A stretch of 64,000 nucleotides of DNA from Noviherbaspirillum malthae (GTDB lineage: Bacteria; Pseudomonadota; Gammaproteobacteria; Burkholderiales; Burkholderiaceae_D). This document shows, piece after piece, positions 44,474 to 54,054 of this stretch. Every line of letters begins with the position of its first letter. Position 1 is the stretch's first letter. The position numbers and the translations under genes are program-made. Location: contig NZ_JACYXF010000006.1 in NCBI RefSeq assembly GCF_015352985.1, positions 173,466 to 237,465 on the forward strand, given 5' to 3'. Under the pieces are notes generated by a model. It had not been told where the DNA came from, searched no databases, and saw only the letters and a list, made by a program, of their open reading frames with translations.

Positions 44474-45685
44474 TCAGCCGACCGTCTGCCTGGCTGCCCG
44501 CACCGGGCGAGCGGGCTGCGGCTTGTTCACGGGAAGCGGGGCTGCTCCTGCCGTGCCGGCCTCCAGTGCGAGCAGCCTTTGTTCGCGCTGAAGCTTGGGC
44601 AGCGCTGCCAGTTCCTTCGCCGCCGCGAAGAATGCCGGCATGTCCGGCTGCTGATCCATCAATGCCCGGAATCCCGGCGCCAGGCTGTGATAGGCGGCGA
44701 TGGAGGCAAGGTGCGCATTGGTCAGGCGCTGGTTGAACCAGTTGTCGTAGCCGGTATAACCGCCCCAGCCGACCTTGATCATGCCGAACTCATTCTTCAG
44801 TTCGCGGAATATCCTCGCCTTGTCGCTGCGCATGGCGGTTGCGTTTTCGCCGCTGGCGTACAAGGCTTCGAGCCGGTTCCGGTAGCGCGTGAGCAGGTCG
44901 AGATAGTCTTTTTTCCTCGACTGATAGGCGAAATAGGTTTTGCGCATGGTTTCGCTTCCATGGCGCGCCAGCCAGCGCGCAACACCTTCGGTCTCCACGG
45001 CGACGGCGAAGGACTCGTTGAACTGGGTGTCGCCCCTGGCATAGACAGCTTGATGTGCGAGTTCATGAGAAATCAGGCGTACCAGGTTGAGTTCGGAGGT
45101 ATGGATGAAACTCGACAGCACCGGATCGCCGAACCAGCCCAAGGTCGAATAGGCCGATACTTCGGACACATGCACGTCGTATCCCTCGTTTTGCAGGACC
45201 TTCGCATAGGCGATTGCATCATCCTTGTTGAAGTAACCGCGGTAGTTGACGCAGCCGGCGACCGGGAAGCACCACTCGACCGGTTCCAGTGAAAACTCGG
45301 AGGTGGCGACGACGTTCCACGCGACGGCAGGCCTGCCGATGTCGACATACTCCCGATAGCTGCCGTTGTCCGGCAAGCCAAGCTCGCGCACGGCGAATTC
45401 CCGTATCTGCGTCACTTTCACCAGTTTCTGTTTCAGGTCGTCCGGGGTGCGCGGGTCGAGCAGCAATGCATCGATCGGCTTGGCCGCCGCAAGAATGCTC
45501 AGATGCCCGACGGCTGCCTGCAGGTAAAAGGGCAGGGAGCGCAGCGTCGGCAGCAGCATGAGAACCAGAACAAAGGCGATCGCCCATCTTGCCCGCGGTC
45601 TGATTCTCGCAAGCGAAGGAAAACGAAGGAAGGACGGTTGGGGCGAGCTGCCCGGCAGGGTTTCAGGCTGGGATGAACGCTTCAT
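44474..45685 (-). CDS. Predicted zinc aminopeptidase (COG4324 type)
   Basis: A 403-residue protein. A basic N-terminus and one membrane helix (about residues 34-53) precede a periplasmic domain. The gluzincin motif HELAHQ is followed by NESFAVAVETEGVARWL, which gives the third zinc ligand Glu. Other conserved blocks are CFPVAGCVNYRGYF, STLGWFGDPVLSSF and GYTGYDNWFNQRLTNAHLASIAAYH. This is the COG4324 predicted-aminopeptidase family; some members are annotated as lipoproteins. The natural substrate is unknown. It converges on the glutaredoxin-like gene. Confidence 0.88.
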   Translation of the reverse strand: MKRSSQPETLPGSSPQPSFLRFPSLARIRPRARWAIAFVLVLMLLPTLRSLPFYLQAAVGHLSILAAAKPIDALLLDPRTPDDLKQKLVKVTQIREFAVRELGLPDNGSYREYVDIGRPAVAWNVVATSEFSLEPVEWCFPVAGCVNYRGYFNKDDAIAYAKVLQNEGYDVHVSEVSAYSTLGWFGDPVLSSFIHTSELNLVRLISHELAHQAVYARGDTQFNESFAVAVETEGVARWLARHGSETMRKTYFAYQSRKKDYLDLLTRYRNRLEALYASGENATAMRSDKARIFRELKNEFGMIKVGWGGYTGYDNWFNQRLTNAHLASIAAYHSLAPGFRALMDQQPDMPAFFAAAKELAALPKLQREQRLLALEAGTAGAAPLPVNKPQPARPVRAARQTVG

Positions 45686-45952
45686 GTCTCGTTGTAATTG
45701 TGCCTATGCGGCTCGCCGCGCGTGAGATTTGCCCAGGCGGCATCGCCGGGGCGGTCCATGGTCAACCTGTAGACTCCGGCGCCTGCGGAATAGTTTTTAA
45801 GTGATATCACGTAGCGCAGGGCGTTTCCTACCCGGTTGCATCAGATAAGTATTTGCAAACTCGGGCTATCATTGCGACAAATTGCAAGATCCGCAATGGC
45901 GACCCCGACCTTCGTCGGCAATCAAACAAATAAGAAATGAAAGGCGATATCG

Positions 45953-47152
45953 ATGAAACCTGCGAATCAAACCGGCATGCAAGCTTCGCGTCGCACCGGT
46001 AATTTGGCACTGGCCCTTTGCCTTGGAGCAGGGCTTGCCGGATGCGCAACCCGCGTACCGCTGGATACGCCGGTGCCGCCGGTCAGGACCGTGACTGCGC
46101 CGGCACCACTGCCCGCGCCGGCGCCGGTGCAGAAGGAAGAACCGGTAACGTATTCGGTCGACCTCGGCGGCGCGCGCGATGACGGCGTCAGGCCGCTGCC
46201 CGATGCGCCGGTGGTATCCCAGCAGGACATCGACCGGCTGCGCGCCTGGGTTGCGGATCATAACCGTTTGTACGACGTGGCCGGCACGCTGATGATCCGC
46301 AACGTCGAACTTTGCCCAAACAATGCGCGCCGCATCCTCGGATTTACCGCCAAGAACCGGTTCTCCTATACCAGCCAGTTCGCCGATACGGCAGCCGCGG
46401 CGCTCGGCCTGGATGAGCGCCTGCAGGTGATCCACGTGCTGCCCGGCAGCGGCGCGCAGAATACAGGCCTTCGGCGCGGCGACATTCTTCTCGATTTCAA
46501 CGGCCAGCCCGTGCCTTCCGGTCCTCAGGCCGAGCGCGAGGCGTCCGTGCTGATCATTTCGGAAACCCGCGGCAAGCAGCAGGTGAAACTCACGGTCGAC
46601 CGCCAGGGCCAGCCGGTGACGCTCGACGTGCCGCTGACCGACGCTTGCGCGTTCGGCATCGAACTCGGTGATTCGGAAGAGATCGGCAGCTATGCCGACG
46701 GCTATCGGGTCATGGTGACCCGCGGCATGCTGGGCTTCGTCAGGTCGGAAACCGAACTCGCCTATGTGATGGCCGGGGAATTTGCACGCAACCTGCTGGC
46801 CGCAGGCGACCGCACTGCCGCCGCCGCACTGATCGACCAGTACCGCTTCCTGAAAACCGGCACGCCTTCTAGTGCCGCTCCGGTTCAGATCAGGCCTTAT
46901 GCTGCTGCAGCCGATATCCAGGCCGACCGCCTGGCGCTGTACATGCTCGCCCGCAGCGGCTACGACATCCGCGCCTACGCGCCGTTCTGGGAGCGGGTGG
47001 CGCAGGCTGCTTCTACCGTGCCTGTCGCGGAACTGCCGGTCAACAGCTATGCGGTGCTGCATCCCGGCTTCCGTGAACGGCAGCAGGCGATTCCGCGCCT
47101 GGTCTCCACCATCGAGCAGAAGCGCGCGAGGAACGAGCCTCTGCTGCCTTGA
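45953..47152 (+). CDS. PDZ lipoprotein resembling a catalytically dead M48 peptidase
   Basis: A 399-residue lipoprotein. The lipobox LAGC puts the lipidated Cys at residue 31, followed by a Pro/Ala-rich linker. A PDZ-like insert lies at about residues 165-225 (VLPGSGAQNTGLRRGDILLDFNGQ). It is flanked by parts that resemble M48 metallopeptidases: VMVTRGMLGFVRSETELAYVMAGEFARN, where the zinc motif HExxH should be, and IQADRLALYMLARSGYDIRAYAPFW, matching the EADRLGLxLMARAGYDP helix. The two zinc histidines are replaced (GEFAR), so it should be inactive. It may act as a periplasmic chaperone or adaptor. It diverges from the aminopeptidase gene. Confidence 0.75.
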   Translation: MKPANQTGMQASRRTGNLALALCLGAGLAGCATRVPLDTPVPPVRTVTAPAPLPAPAPVQKEEPVTYSVDLGGARDDGVRPLPDAPVVSQQDIDRLRAWVADHNRLYDVAGTLMIRNVELCPNNARRILGFTAKNRFSYTSQFADTAAAALGLDERLQVIHVLPGSGAQNTGLRRGDILLDFNGQPVPSGPQAEREASVLIISETRGKQQVKLTVDRQGQPVTLDVPLTDACAFGIELGDSEEIGSYADGYRVMVTRGMLGFVRSETELAYVMAGEFARNLLAAGDRTAAAALIDQYRFLKTGTPSSAAPVQIRPYAAAADIQADRLALYMLARSGYDIRAYAPFWERVAQAASTVPVAELPVNSYAVLHPGFRERQQAIPRLVSTIEQKRARNEPLLP

Positions 47153-47179
47153 TGCCTATGGGATTGCGAAGCGGCTTTC

Positions 47180-48262
47180 CTATGCCGCTTCGCGGTGATC
47201 GTCCGTCTTGCCCTGTTCGCCGGCGGAATGCTTGAGCACCGGCGTGCTGGGCAGATTGCGCAGCCACCAGAATAGTACGGCCATCATGAAGGGGCCGATG
47301 AACAGGCCGAGCACGCCGAGCGTGGAAACGCCGCCGAGAAGGCCGAACAGTACGGCGAGGAAGGGCAGCTCCACACGGCTGCCGATCAGTTTCGGCCGTA
47401 CGAATTTATCCACCAGGAAGAGTTCGAACGCGCCCCAGCAGAACAGGCCGAGCGCAGCCGTTGCCTGCCCCTTGCCGAGCAGGAGCAGCGACACCAGCGT
47501 GAACGACAGCGGCGCGCCGCCGGGAATCAGCGCCATATAGCCGGTAATGACGCCCAGCAGGGCCGGAAACGGCGCCCCCGCAATGTAATAGGCCACGCCG
47601 AGCACCACGCCTTCAAGCAAGGCTACCGAGCACAGACCGAGCGCCGTACCGCGCACCGATAGCGGAAACAGTCTTGCCAGTACCGGGTAATGCGCCGGCA
47701 GCAGGCGCATGCCGGCACTGTCGACATAGTGGCGCACCGCATTGCCGTGCAGATAAAGGATGAACAGGGTCAGCAGGGCCAGGAACATGTAGAGCGCATT
47801 GGCCAGCAGGGTCGAGCCGACCGCGCTTGCCGCCGCCGACAGCTGCGGCACCATGCCGCCTACGGTGGAACGGATCAGTGCTTCCAGGCTGCCCGGCGCT
47901 TCGAGATGCTTGCTCCACCATTCCACCGCATGCCCGCCGATGACCGGCAGTTGCGAGATCCATCCCGGCACGGGAATGCCCGCGATGTTCTGCCTTCCGA
48001 TGAAGCGTTCGACCGCCGCCAGTTCTCCGCTGAGCGCATTGAGAACGAACAGCGAGGGACCGGCGAACAGCAGGATGAGGCCCCCCAGCAGCGCGCTGGC
48101 GCTGGCCGCGCGCGTCCAGCCGCGGCGCTGCAGCGCTTCATGCAGCGGCCAGGTGATCACCGCAAGCAGAGCCGCCCATGCCAGCGAGGCAAGGAAATGT
48201 TTCAGCATCAGGGCAAGCGCGATGATAAAGAGCAGCGGAAGAATCAGCGGAAGATAAGACAT
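47180..48262 (-). CDS. AI-2E transporter/PerM-family membrane protein
   Basis: A 360-residue inner-membrane protein starting MSYLPLILPLLFIIALALM. A longer in-frame start at 48346 adds a segment not typical of the family. The family blocks are SLAWAALLAVITWPLHEAL, GAPFPALLGVITGYMALIPGGAPL, LFLVDKFVRPKLIGSRVELPFLAVLFGLLGG and GLFIGPFMMAVLF. The PerM/TqsA family has been linked to autoinducer-2 export and ion exchange; the substrate here is unknown. Confidence 0.88.
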   Translation of the reverse strand: MSYLPLILPLLFIIALALMLKHFLASLAWAALLAVITWPLHEALQRRGWTRAASASALLGGLILLFAGPSLFVLNALSGELAAVERFIGRQNIAGIPVPGWISQLPVIGGHAVEWWSKHLEAPGSLEALIRSTVGGMVPQLSAAASAVGSTLLANALYMFLALLTLFILYLHGNAVRHYVDSAGMRLLPAHYPVLARLFPLSVRGTALGLCSVALLEGVVLGVAYYIAGAPFPALLGVITGYMALIPGGAPLSFTLVSLLLLGKGQATAALGLFCWGAFELFLVDKFVRPKLIGSRVELPFLAVLFGLLGGVSTLGVLGLFIGPFMMAVLFWWLRNLPSTPVLKHSAGEQGKTDDHREAA

Positions 48263-48464
48263 ACTGCGGGGATCGGGGTTGAGAAATCGGGTAACAGAGG
48301 CTCTCAGGGTAGCAGGTATTGACCCGGCACGGCATAGCGCATGCACAAAAAGAGGCAGATAACATGGCAGTTTGTTATCGCCGAGACAAGTTGCCCGGGC
48401 CGGCTATTGAAACCGCGCATGCCGGGTTGAAGGTCCAGGAGCGAAACGGTCCTTTTCCTTCGGT

Positions 48465-49133
48465 TTAGATGAACGGAAGCGAAGGTTGTCCCTGCTTGCG
48501 TTTCGCCTTCGGACTTGGCCGCGCGATCAGGCGGTCCGCCGGATACTGGCGGAAGAATGCCGGCGCCTCTTCTGCCGGGCATTGCAGCCAGTCGTCGTAA
48601 CGGGAAGCGTCCACCAGCACCGGCATGCGCTTCTCGTCCTCCGGGCGCCCGAAACGCCGCATCAGCGGATGCTCGTCGGCATTGATGGTGAACATGGACA
48701 TGGACAGCAGTGCGCCGGCTACATCCGTAGCCGGCCGGAATTCCCAGAGCCCGGCCATTGCCAGCGGACTGCCGTCCGCATGGGCGATTTCGTAACGCAC
48801 CTTGCGCGTGCCGTGTTCATACGACGCTTCGAAGAAGCATTCCGCCGGTATGAGGCAGAAGCGGCCCCGCTTGTAGGCATTGCGAAATACCGGCTTGCCT
48901 TCCGGTACCTCGCTGCGCAGGCTGAAGGTCTGGCTGGTGATCTTCATTTCGGCCCAATGGGGCACGATGCCGAATATCGCCTGCTCGCAGGCACGGTCGC
49001 CGGGCTGCGGCATGCGGATCATCGGCGCCATGTCGCCGGGCGCGACTTCGTTGCCGATGTCGAAATCGGGTGGCGTTACGTTGAAATACCGCCGCAGCTG
49101 CGATGCGGCGGCCGGAATGTAGGTGGCTGGCAT
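48465..49133 (-). CDS. SRAP (HMCES/YedK)-family protein without the catalytic Cys2
   Basis: A 222-residue protein of the SOS-response-associated peptidase family, which in active members traps abasic sites in single-stranded DNA through Cys2. Core blocks are GIVPHWAEMKITSQTFSLRS, CLIPAECFFEASYEHGTRKV, MFTINADEHPLMRRFGRPE and MPVLVDASRYDDWLQCP. The catalytic-type Glu (ECFFEA) and His (DEHPL) are present. The N-terminus reads MPATYIP where family members have MCGR or MCANY, and the usual NARSE is SLRSE. An in-frame stop lies 10 codons upstream and there is no alternative start, so loss of Cys2 appears real. Confidence 0.85.
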   Translation of the reverse strand: MPATYIPAAASQLRRYFNVTPPDFDIGNEVAPGDMAPMIRMPQPGDRACEQAIFGIVPHWAEMKITSQTFSLRSEVPEGKPVFRNAYKRGRFCLIPAECFFEASYEHGTRKVRYEIAHADGSPLAMAGLWEFRPATDVAGALLSMSMFTINADEHPLMRRFGRPEDEKRMPVLVDASRYDDWLQCPAEEAPAFFRQYPADRLIARPSPKAKRKQGQPSLPFI

Positions 49134-49360
49134 GCTTGCTATTTTAGCTTCAAGGGTAATTCAGGGCACGCTTGCGTATTCCGGCATTCACGTTCACTTT
49201 CAAGATGACTCCACGGAAATTCTTGACGTTTCTCAACCTCATTGGCGAATTGCCGACAACCATTTACTTCCGTCAATCAAACGCGTGATATCGCTTGGGC
49301 TCTCATCGGCCGAGGCAGATACTGATGCATAGACAGCTCCCGTCTGCCCACACAAGGTGA

Positions 49361-49573
49361 ATGAACGTGAGATCGAATAAAGAACTCAAGCAGATACTCG
49401 GACCCGGCCTTACCGGCAAATACGACATGGCCGACCTTTCCTTCTCCGTTCAGAAGAAAGTCGCCGAACCCGAACCGGCTGAACAAGCTCAGGGCATGGA
49501 CCTGCTCGATGATTACGTACTGGTCCTGAGGAAAGCGGATGACACGCCGAAGGAGGGAAACGGGAAAGCCTGA
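49361..49573 (+). CDS. Small protein of unknown function
   Basis: A 70-residue hydrophilic peptide (MNVRSNKELKQILGPGLTGK start). It has a basic N-terminus, a central Glu/Pro/Ala-rich link and an acidic MDLLDDYVLVLRKADD patch. There is no signal or membrane segment and no family I recognise. AAGG lies only three bases before the ATG; the in-frame GTG at 49367 has better spacing and may be the true start. It lies 24 bp from the convergent diguanylate cyclase gene. Confidence 0.5.
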   Translation: MNVRSNKELKQILGPGLTGKYDMADLSFSVQKKVAEPEPAEQAQGMDLLDDYVLVLRKADDTPKEGNGKA

Positions 49574-49596
49574 GAAGCCCCTTCCGAGAAAGCGCT

Positions 49597-51735
49597 CTAA
49601 TGGATTGCTATGCGCCGGCTTCGCGGCGCATGCCGCAGCAGCTGCGCCAGCTCTTCCGGCGGAACGGCGGCGCCGAAAAGAAAGCCCTGCACTTCATCAC
49701 ATTCATTTGCGTGCAGAAAGCGGATCTGCTCTTCCGTCGTGACGCCCTCCGCCACCACCGTCAGGTTCATGGTATGCGCCAGTGCGATGGTGGCCGCGAC
49801 GATGGCTTCGTCGTCGCGGCTGGCGGTGATATCCCGGATGAAGGATTGATCGATCTTCAGACCGCTGACCGGCAGCCGCCTCAGATAGCTGAGGGATGAA
49901 TAACCGGTCCCGAAATCGTCGATGGAGATCGACACGCCGGCATTGCGTATTTCCTCGAGCTTGATCAGCGTGGATTCCACGTTCTGCATCAGGCTCGATT
50001 CCGTGATTTCCAGTTCCAGCCATCTCGGCTCCAGCCCGGTGCTGCGAAGCGCATGCTTCACCGCATCAATGATGGCGGAGTCCGGGTCCAGCTGCATCGG
50101 CGACAGGTTCACCGACACCTTGAGGGGAGGCAGCCCCGCATTCTGCCAGATGCGGTTTTGCATGCAGGCCTGCATCAGCACCCATTCGCCCAGCTGGCTG
50201 ATCAGGCCGATTTCTTCGGCCAGCGGAATGAATTCATTGGGCGGCACAAGGCCGCGTTCCGGATGATTCCAGCGGACCAGCGCCTCCGCGCCGACAATGG
50301 CCTGGCTGTTGATGTCGACGCGGGGCTGGTAGTACACGACGAGTTCATCGCGCTCCAGCGCGCGGCGCAGGTCATGCTCATGCGTCAGCCGGGCCTTCGC
50401 CCGTTCGTCCATGTCAGCCTTGTAGAGGCGCAGGGCGCCGCCTCCGGCCGCCTTGGCCTCGTACATGGCGAGGTCGGCATTGCGCAGCAGGGTTGCCGCT
50501 TCCGTGCCGTCCTTCGGGAAAAGGCTGCAGCCTACGCTGCCCGAAACGGCCAGCTGATGCCCTTCCAGCCTGACCGGGCGTTCAATGGCGGAGAGGACGT
50601 TCCTTGCGACCGTGATGACGCTTTCCGGCATGGAGACTTCCTCCAGCACGATGGCAAATTCGTCACCGCCGATGCGCGCCACGGTGTCGGCCTCCCGCAT
50701 GCACTGCCTGAGACGATCGGCGATGATGCATAACAGGATGTCGCCCTTGTCATGGCCGAGGCTGTCATTGACGACCTTGAATCGGTTCAGGTCGATGAAG
50801 AGAACGGCCACCCGCCGCCCCGACCGCTCCGCCTGCACCACCGCATGCCTGAGCCGGTCATCGAGCAGGTTCCGGTTGGGCAGGCCGGTCAGGCTGTCGT
50901 GGGTGGCAAGGCGTTCGATGTGGCGTTCACGGTTTTTCAGCTGCGTGATGTCGCGCGCGATGCCGTGCACGCCCACGATGCGGTGGTCCGCCGTCATCGG
51001 TATGGCTGTCACCGCGGCCTCGAACCGCGTGCCGTCCTTGCGCACGCCCACGCTTTCGAAACACGAAGCGATGCCCCGGCTGGCGGCGACGAAGCGCTCC
51101 GTGACCATTCTGCGGTGCTCGGGAGCGATCAGGGTCTGGTAGCGCATGGACAGCAGATCCTCATGCGCATATCCGGTCAAGCCGGAGAATGCGGGATTGG
51201 CTTCGATCAGGGCGCCATCGAGATCGAAGGCGAACACGCCGTCAGGATGATGTTCAAACAGGGACTGAAGCCGCCGGCTCGCATCGGTGCTGCCTGATTC
51301 CGCCAAGTGCGGTGCCGCATGCGGCAACACCTGAGCAACGCAGTAATACGCGTTGTCGGCGGCGGACCATTTTGCCCGCAGCGCGGTCGGAACGGCGCGG
51401 CCGTCCTTGTGTAAAAATCGCGTCTGCAGGGTGAGCTCCCGCTCCGCGCCGCGCTGCTTCGTCAGCGACTGATCGAGGTCCTCGCGGTCGTGCTCGTGCA
51501 CCAGGTCCGCAAGCCGCCGATGATGCAGATCTTCAGGGGAATAGCCCCAGCTCTGCAGGCAAGCCTTGCCGATGCGGCGAATCTTTCCCTGCGCATCGGC
51601 GGCGATGAGAACATCGGTCGAGATGTCGACCAACTGTTGGTATGTGTGCTGTTCCTTGCTTGCCGCGCCAGTATGTCGATGGCGATTTGAAATGGGCCGT
51701 TTCGATTGGTGGCGCTGTCTCTTCACTTCATGCAA
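49597..51735 (-). CDS. PAS-PAS-GGDEF-EAL cyclic-di-GMP enzyme
   Basis: A 712-residue cytoplasmic protein with two PAS domains (about residues 30-130 and 150-275). A GGDEF domain follows at about 290-445 (VLFIDLNRFKVVNDSLGHDKGD, RIGGDEFAIVLEE), then an EAL domain at about 465-710. The EAL motif is intact (EALVRW), as are ELEITESSLM and DDFGTGYSSLSYL, so phosphodiesterase activity is likely, with a canonical cyclase half. There is no membrane segment, so sensing is cytoplasmic. It is followed upstream on the same strand by a second protein of similar design. Confidence 0.92.
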   Translation of the reverse strand: MHEVKRQRHQSKRPISNRHRHTGAASKEQHTYQQLVDISTDVLIAADAQGKIRRIGKACLQSWGYSPEDLHHRRLADLVHEHDREDLDQSLTKQRGAERELTLQTRFLHKDGRAVPTALRAKWSAADNAYYCVAQVLPHAAPHLAESGSTDASRRLQSLFEHHPDGVFAFDLDGALIEANPAFSGLTGYAHEDLLSMRYQTLIAPEHRRMVTERFVAASRGIASCFESVGVRKDGTRFEAAVTAIPMTADHRIVGVHGIARDITQLKNRERHIERLATHDSLTGLPNRNLLDDRLRHAVVQAERSGRRVAVLFIDLNRFKVVNDSLGHDKGDILLCIIADRLRQCMREADTVARIGGDEFAIVLEEVSMPESVITVARNVLSAIERPVRLEGHQLAVSGSVGCSLFPKDGTEAATLLRNADLAMYEAKAAGGGALRLYKADMDERAKARLTHEHDLRRALERDELVVYYQPRVDINSQAIVGAEALVRWNHPERGLVPPNEFIPLAEEIGLISQLGEWVLMQACMQNRIWQNAGLPPLKVSVNLSPMQLDPDSAIIDAVKHALRSTGLEPRWLELEITESSLMQNVESTLIKLEEIRNAGVSISIDDFGTGYSSLSYLRRLPVSGLKIDQSFIRDITASRDDEAIVAATIALAHTMNLTVVAEGVTTEEQIRFLHANECDEVQGFLFGAAVPPEELAQLLRHAPRSRRIAIH

Positions 51736-51783
51736 TAGGAATCTGTTCAGAAAAATGCGGCGTTCGCGGGGCGATGCCTGCCG

Positions 51784-53874
51784 TCAATGGTAAAGGCCGA
51801 GCTGGGAGCGATACCAGGATTCGAACTCCGGCGCCGCTAGCGGCTTGCTGAACAGATGTCCCTGCACCTGGTCGCATCCATGGTCGCGCAGATAGCGCAT
51901 GACTTCCTCGGATTCGATGCCTTCACCGACGACTTCCAGGTTCAGCGCGCGTCCTATGCCGAGGATGGTGTCGGCGATCGATTTGCCGTTTTCATTGGAT
52001 TCGAGATTGTCGGTGAAGGAACGGTCGATCTTGAGCTTGTCCAGAGGAAGGCTGGTCAGATGCCCCAAATTCGAATAGCCGGTGCCGAAATCGTCGAGCG
52101 CGATGCGCACGCCGCGTGATTTCAATTGGTCGAGCTTGCTGACCGCGTCCGGGATGTTTTCCATGAGCGCGCTTTCCGTGAGTTCGATTTCCAGTCTGCC
52201 GGGTTCGATGCCGTACTCGTCGATGGCGGCGATGAACCGCGGCGCAAATTCGGGGTGCCTGAACTGCGAGGCGGAGACATTGATCGACATGCTCGGCACA
52301 CCGAGCCCGCTGTCCTGCCATCGCTGCTGCTGCCGGCAGGCTTCGCGCACCACCCAGAAGCCGACCTCGTCGATGAGCCCGGCCGATTCCGCGATGGGAA
52401 TGAACCGGTCCGGACTCAGCAGGCTGCCGTTGTTATCCGGCAGCCGGATGAAGGCTTCGGCGCCGACCGGCTTGCCGGTGCTGATGTCGATGACGGGCTG
52501 GTAGAGCAGCTGCAGGGTGCCGGAACGCAGTGCTTCCTTGAGGCGCTGCTCTAGTTCGACGCGGTCTTCCGCCAGATGCAGATATTCCGGAATGAAATGC
52601 CTGAAAGTATCCCGCCCGGCGCGCTTGGCGGCATACATCGCCAAGTCCGCGTAGCGGATCAGTTCCGAGATCGACGAGCCATCCTTGCGGTAGAGGCTGA
52701 TGCCGATCGAAGGGGAGACGCTGATCTGCAGCCCGTTGAGCTGAATGGTCTTGCGAATGCTTTCGAGAATGTGCTGCGCCACGGTTTCCGAGTCTTCCTT
52801 GCCCAGCACCCGCGGCAGAATGACGATGAATTCGTCACCTCCCAGCCGGCTGACGATATCCTCCTTGCGCGTGCATTGCAGCAGGCGACGCGCCACTTCC
52901 TGCAGCACCTTGTCGCCTACGTCATGGCCGTAGAGATCGTTGATGGGTTTGAAGCGATCGAGATCGATGAACAGCACGGCACAGTCGGCGTGCAGGCGGT
53001 CGGCCTGAGCGAACAGGTGCATGCAGTATTCATAGAGCAATGCACGGTTTGGCAGGCCGGTGAGGCTGTCGTGCTGCGCAGCTTCCTGTACACGCCGCTC
53101 CGCCTCGCGGCGCTCGGTGATGTCGACAGCCACGCCGACGCGTCGCACAGCTTGTCCATGCTCGTCGAAATGCGTTCTTCCGCGCGTGGAAATCCACCGT
53201 TCCTTGCCGTCGTTCCGGTCGAGGGCGCGAAACTCGTAGTGGAAGCGCCCATCAGTGCCGGGCTTCGACGATTCGAGGACAACCCGCCGTACTTCCTCCA
53301 GATCTTCCGGGTGAACGCATTCGTAGAACATGTCGAGCGTCATGTCGGCATCAGCCCGCAAGCCGAACATTTCCTTGAGTTTCGGTGACCAGGCGAGCCG
53401 CCGCTCGCCGACGAAATGATCGAACATGCCGATCTCCGCCGCTTCCATCGCCAGCTGCAGCTTCTCGGCACTGCGCGCAGCTTCCTGCTCGGCTTTGCGG
53501 CGTGCGGTGATATCGGCTGCAAAGAGGATGGCTCCGATGCGCTCCCCCCTGTGAAAGAAGGGGGAAACGGTGCAGGAGGCATACACGCAACGGCCATCCT
53601 TGCCGGTGAATTGCCAGACGAAATCGCGCGCGGACTCGCCCAGGACTGCGGCGCGGTATACCTTGCATTGTTCAAGCGTCACTGGGCGGCCGTCGGGATA
53701 GCGTTGATGCAGGGTGTCAAGAAGGGTATGTCCGAATACTTCCTCATCGGAAAAAAGGAATACCCTTCTTGCCTCGGGATTCTGGTAAATGACGCGCGCC
53801 GACGTATCCGTAATGAAGACGGAATCGGCGGCATGTTCGGCTATGCTGACATCAAACGCTTGTATGGATTCCAT
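51784..53874 (-). CDS. PAS-PAS-GGDEF-EAL cyclic-di-GMP enzyme with EAF motif
   Basis: A 696-residue protein. A PAS domain covers about residues 10-130 and a second PAS/PAC covers about 135-260 (GRFHYEFRALDRNDGKERWIS). GGDEF follows at about 270-430 (VLFIDLDRFKPINDLYGHDVGD, RLGGDEFIVILPR), and EAL at about 445-690. The EAL signature reads EAFIRL: the metal-binding Glu is kept but Leu is Phe. The ELTESALM and DDFGTGYSNLGHLTSLP loops are intact. Both activities remain plausible. It lies 48 bp upstream of its paralogue, so the two probably form an operon. Confidence 0.92.
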   Translation of the reverse strand: MESIQAFDVSIAEHAADSVFITDTSARVIYQNPEARRVFLFSDEEVFGHTLLDTLHQRYPDGRPVTLEQCKVYRAAVLGESARDFVWQFTGKDGRCVYASCTVSPFFHRGERIGAILFAADITARRKAEQEAARSAEKLQLAMEAAEIGMFDHFVGERRLAWSPKLKEMFGLRADADMTLDMFYECVHPEDLEEVRRVVLESSKPGTDGRFHYEFRALDRNDGKERWISTRGRTHFDEHGQAVRRVGVAVDITERREAERRVQEAAQHDSLTGLPNRALLYEYCMHLFAQADRLHADCAVLFIDLDRFKPINDLYGHDVGDKVLQEVARRLLQCTRKEDIVSRLGGDEFIVILPRVLGKEDSETVAQHILESIRKTIQLNGLQISVSPSIGISLYRKDGSSISELIRYADLAMYAAKRAGRDTFRHFIPEYLHLAEDRVELEQRLKEALRSGTLQLLYQPVIDISTGKPVGAEAFIRLPDNNGSLLSPDRFIPIAESAGLIDEVGFWVVREACRQQQRWQDSGLGVPSMSINVSASQFRHPEFAPRFIAAIDEYGIEPGRLEIELTESALMENIPDAVSKLDQLKSRGVRIALDDFGTGYSNLGHLTSLPLDKLKIDRSFTDNLESNENGKSIADTILGIGRALNLEVVGEGIESEEVMRYLRDHGCDQVQGHLFSKPLAAPEFESWYRSQLGLYH

Positions 53875-54054
53875 CTAAAAAGCACGCATGCGTTATATTT
53901 CAAGTCAGATTCGACTTGCCATCAGGTCAGCGAGTTCGATAGATCGTGGCAGTAATACGTTCGAAGTTGTCAGGTCTCAATACCCGTTGCAGCAGGTCAA
54001 GTTGCAGGCTGCTGCGTGGCTCAATTTGTTTGCCGGCTGCATATTTGCCTATCT

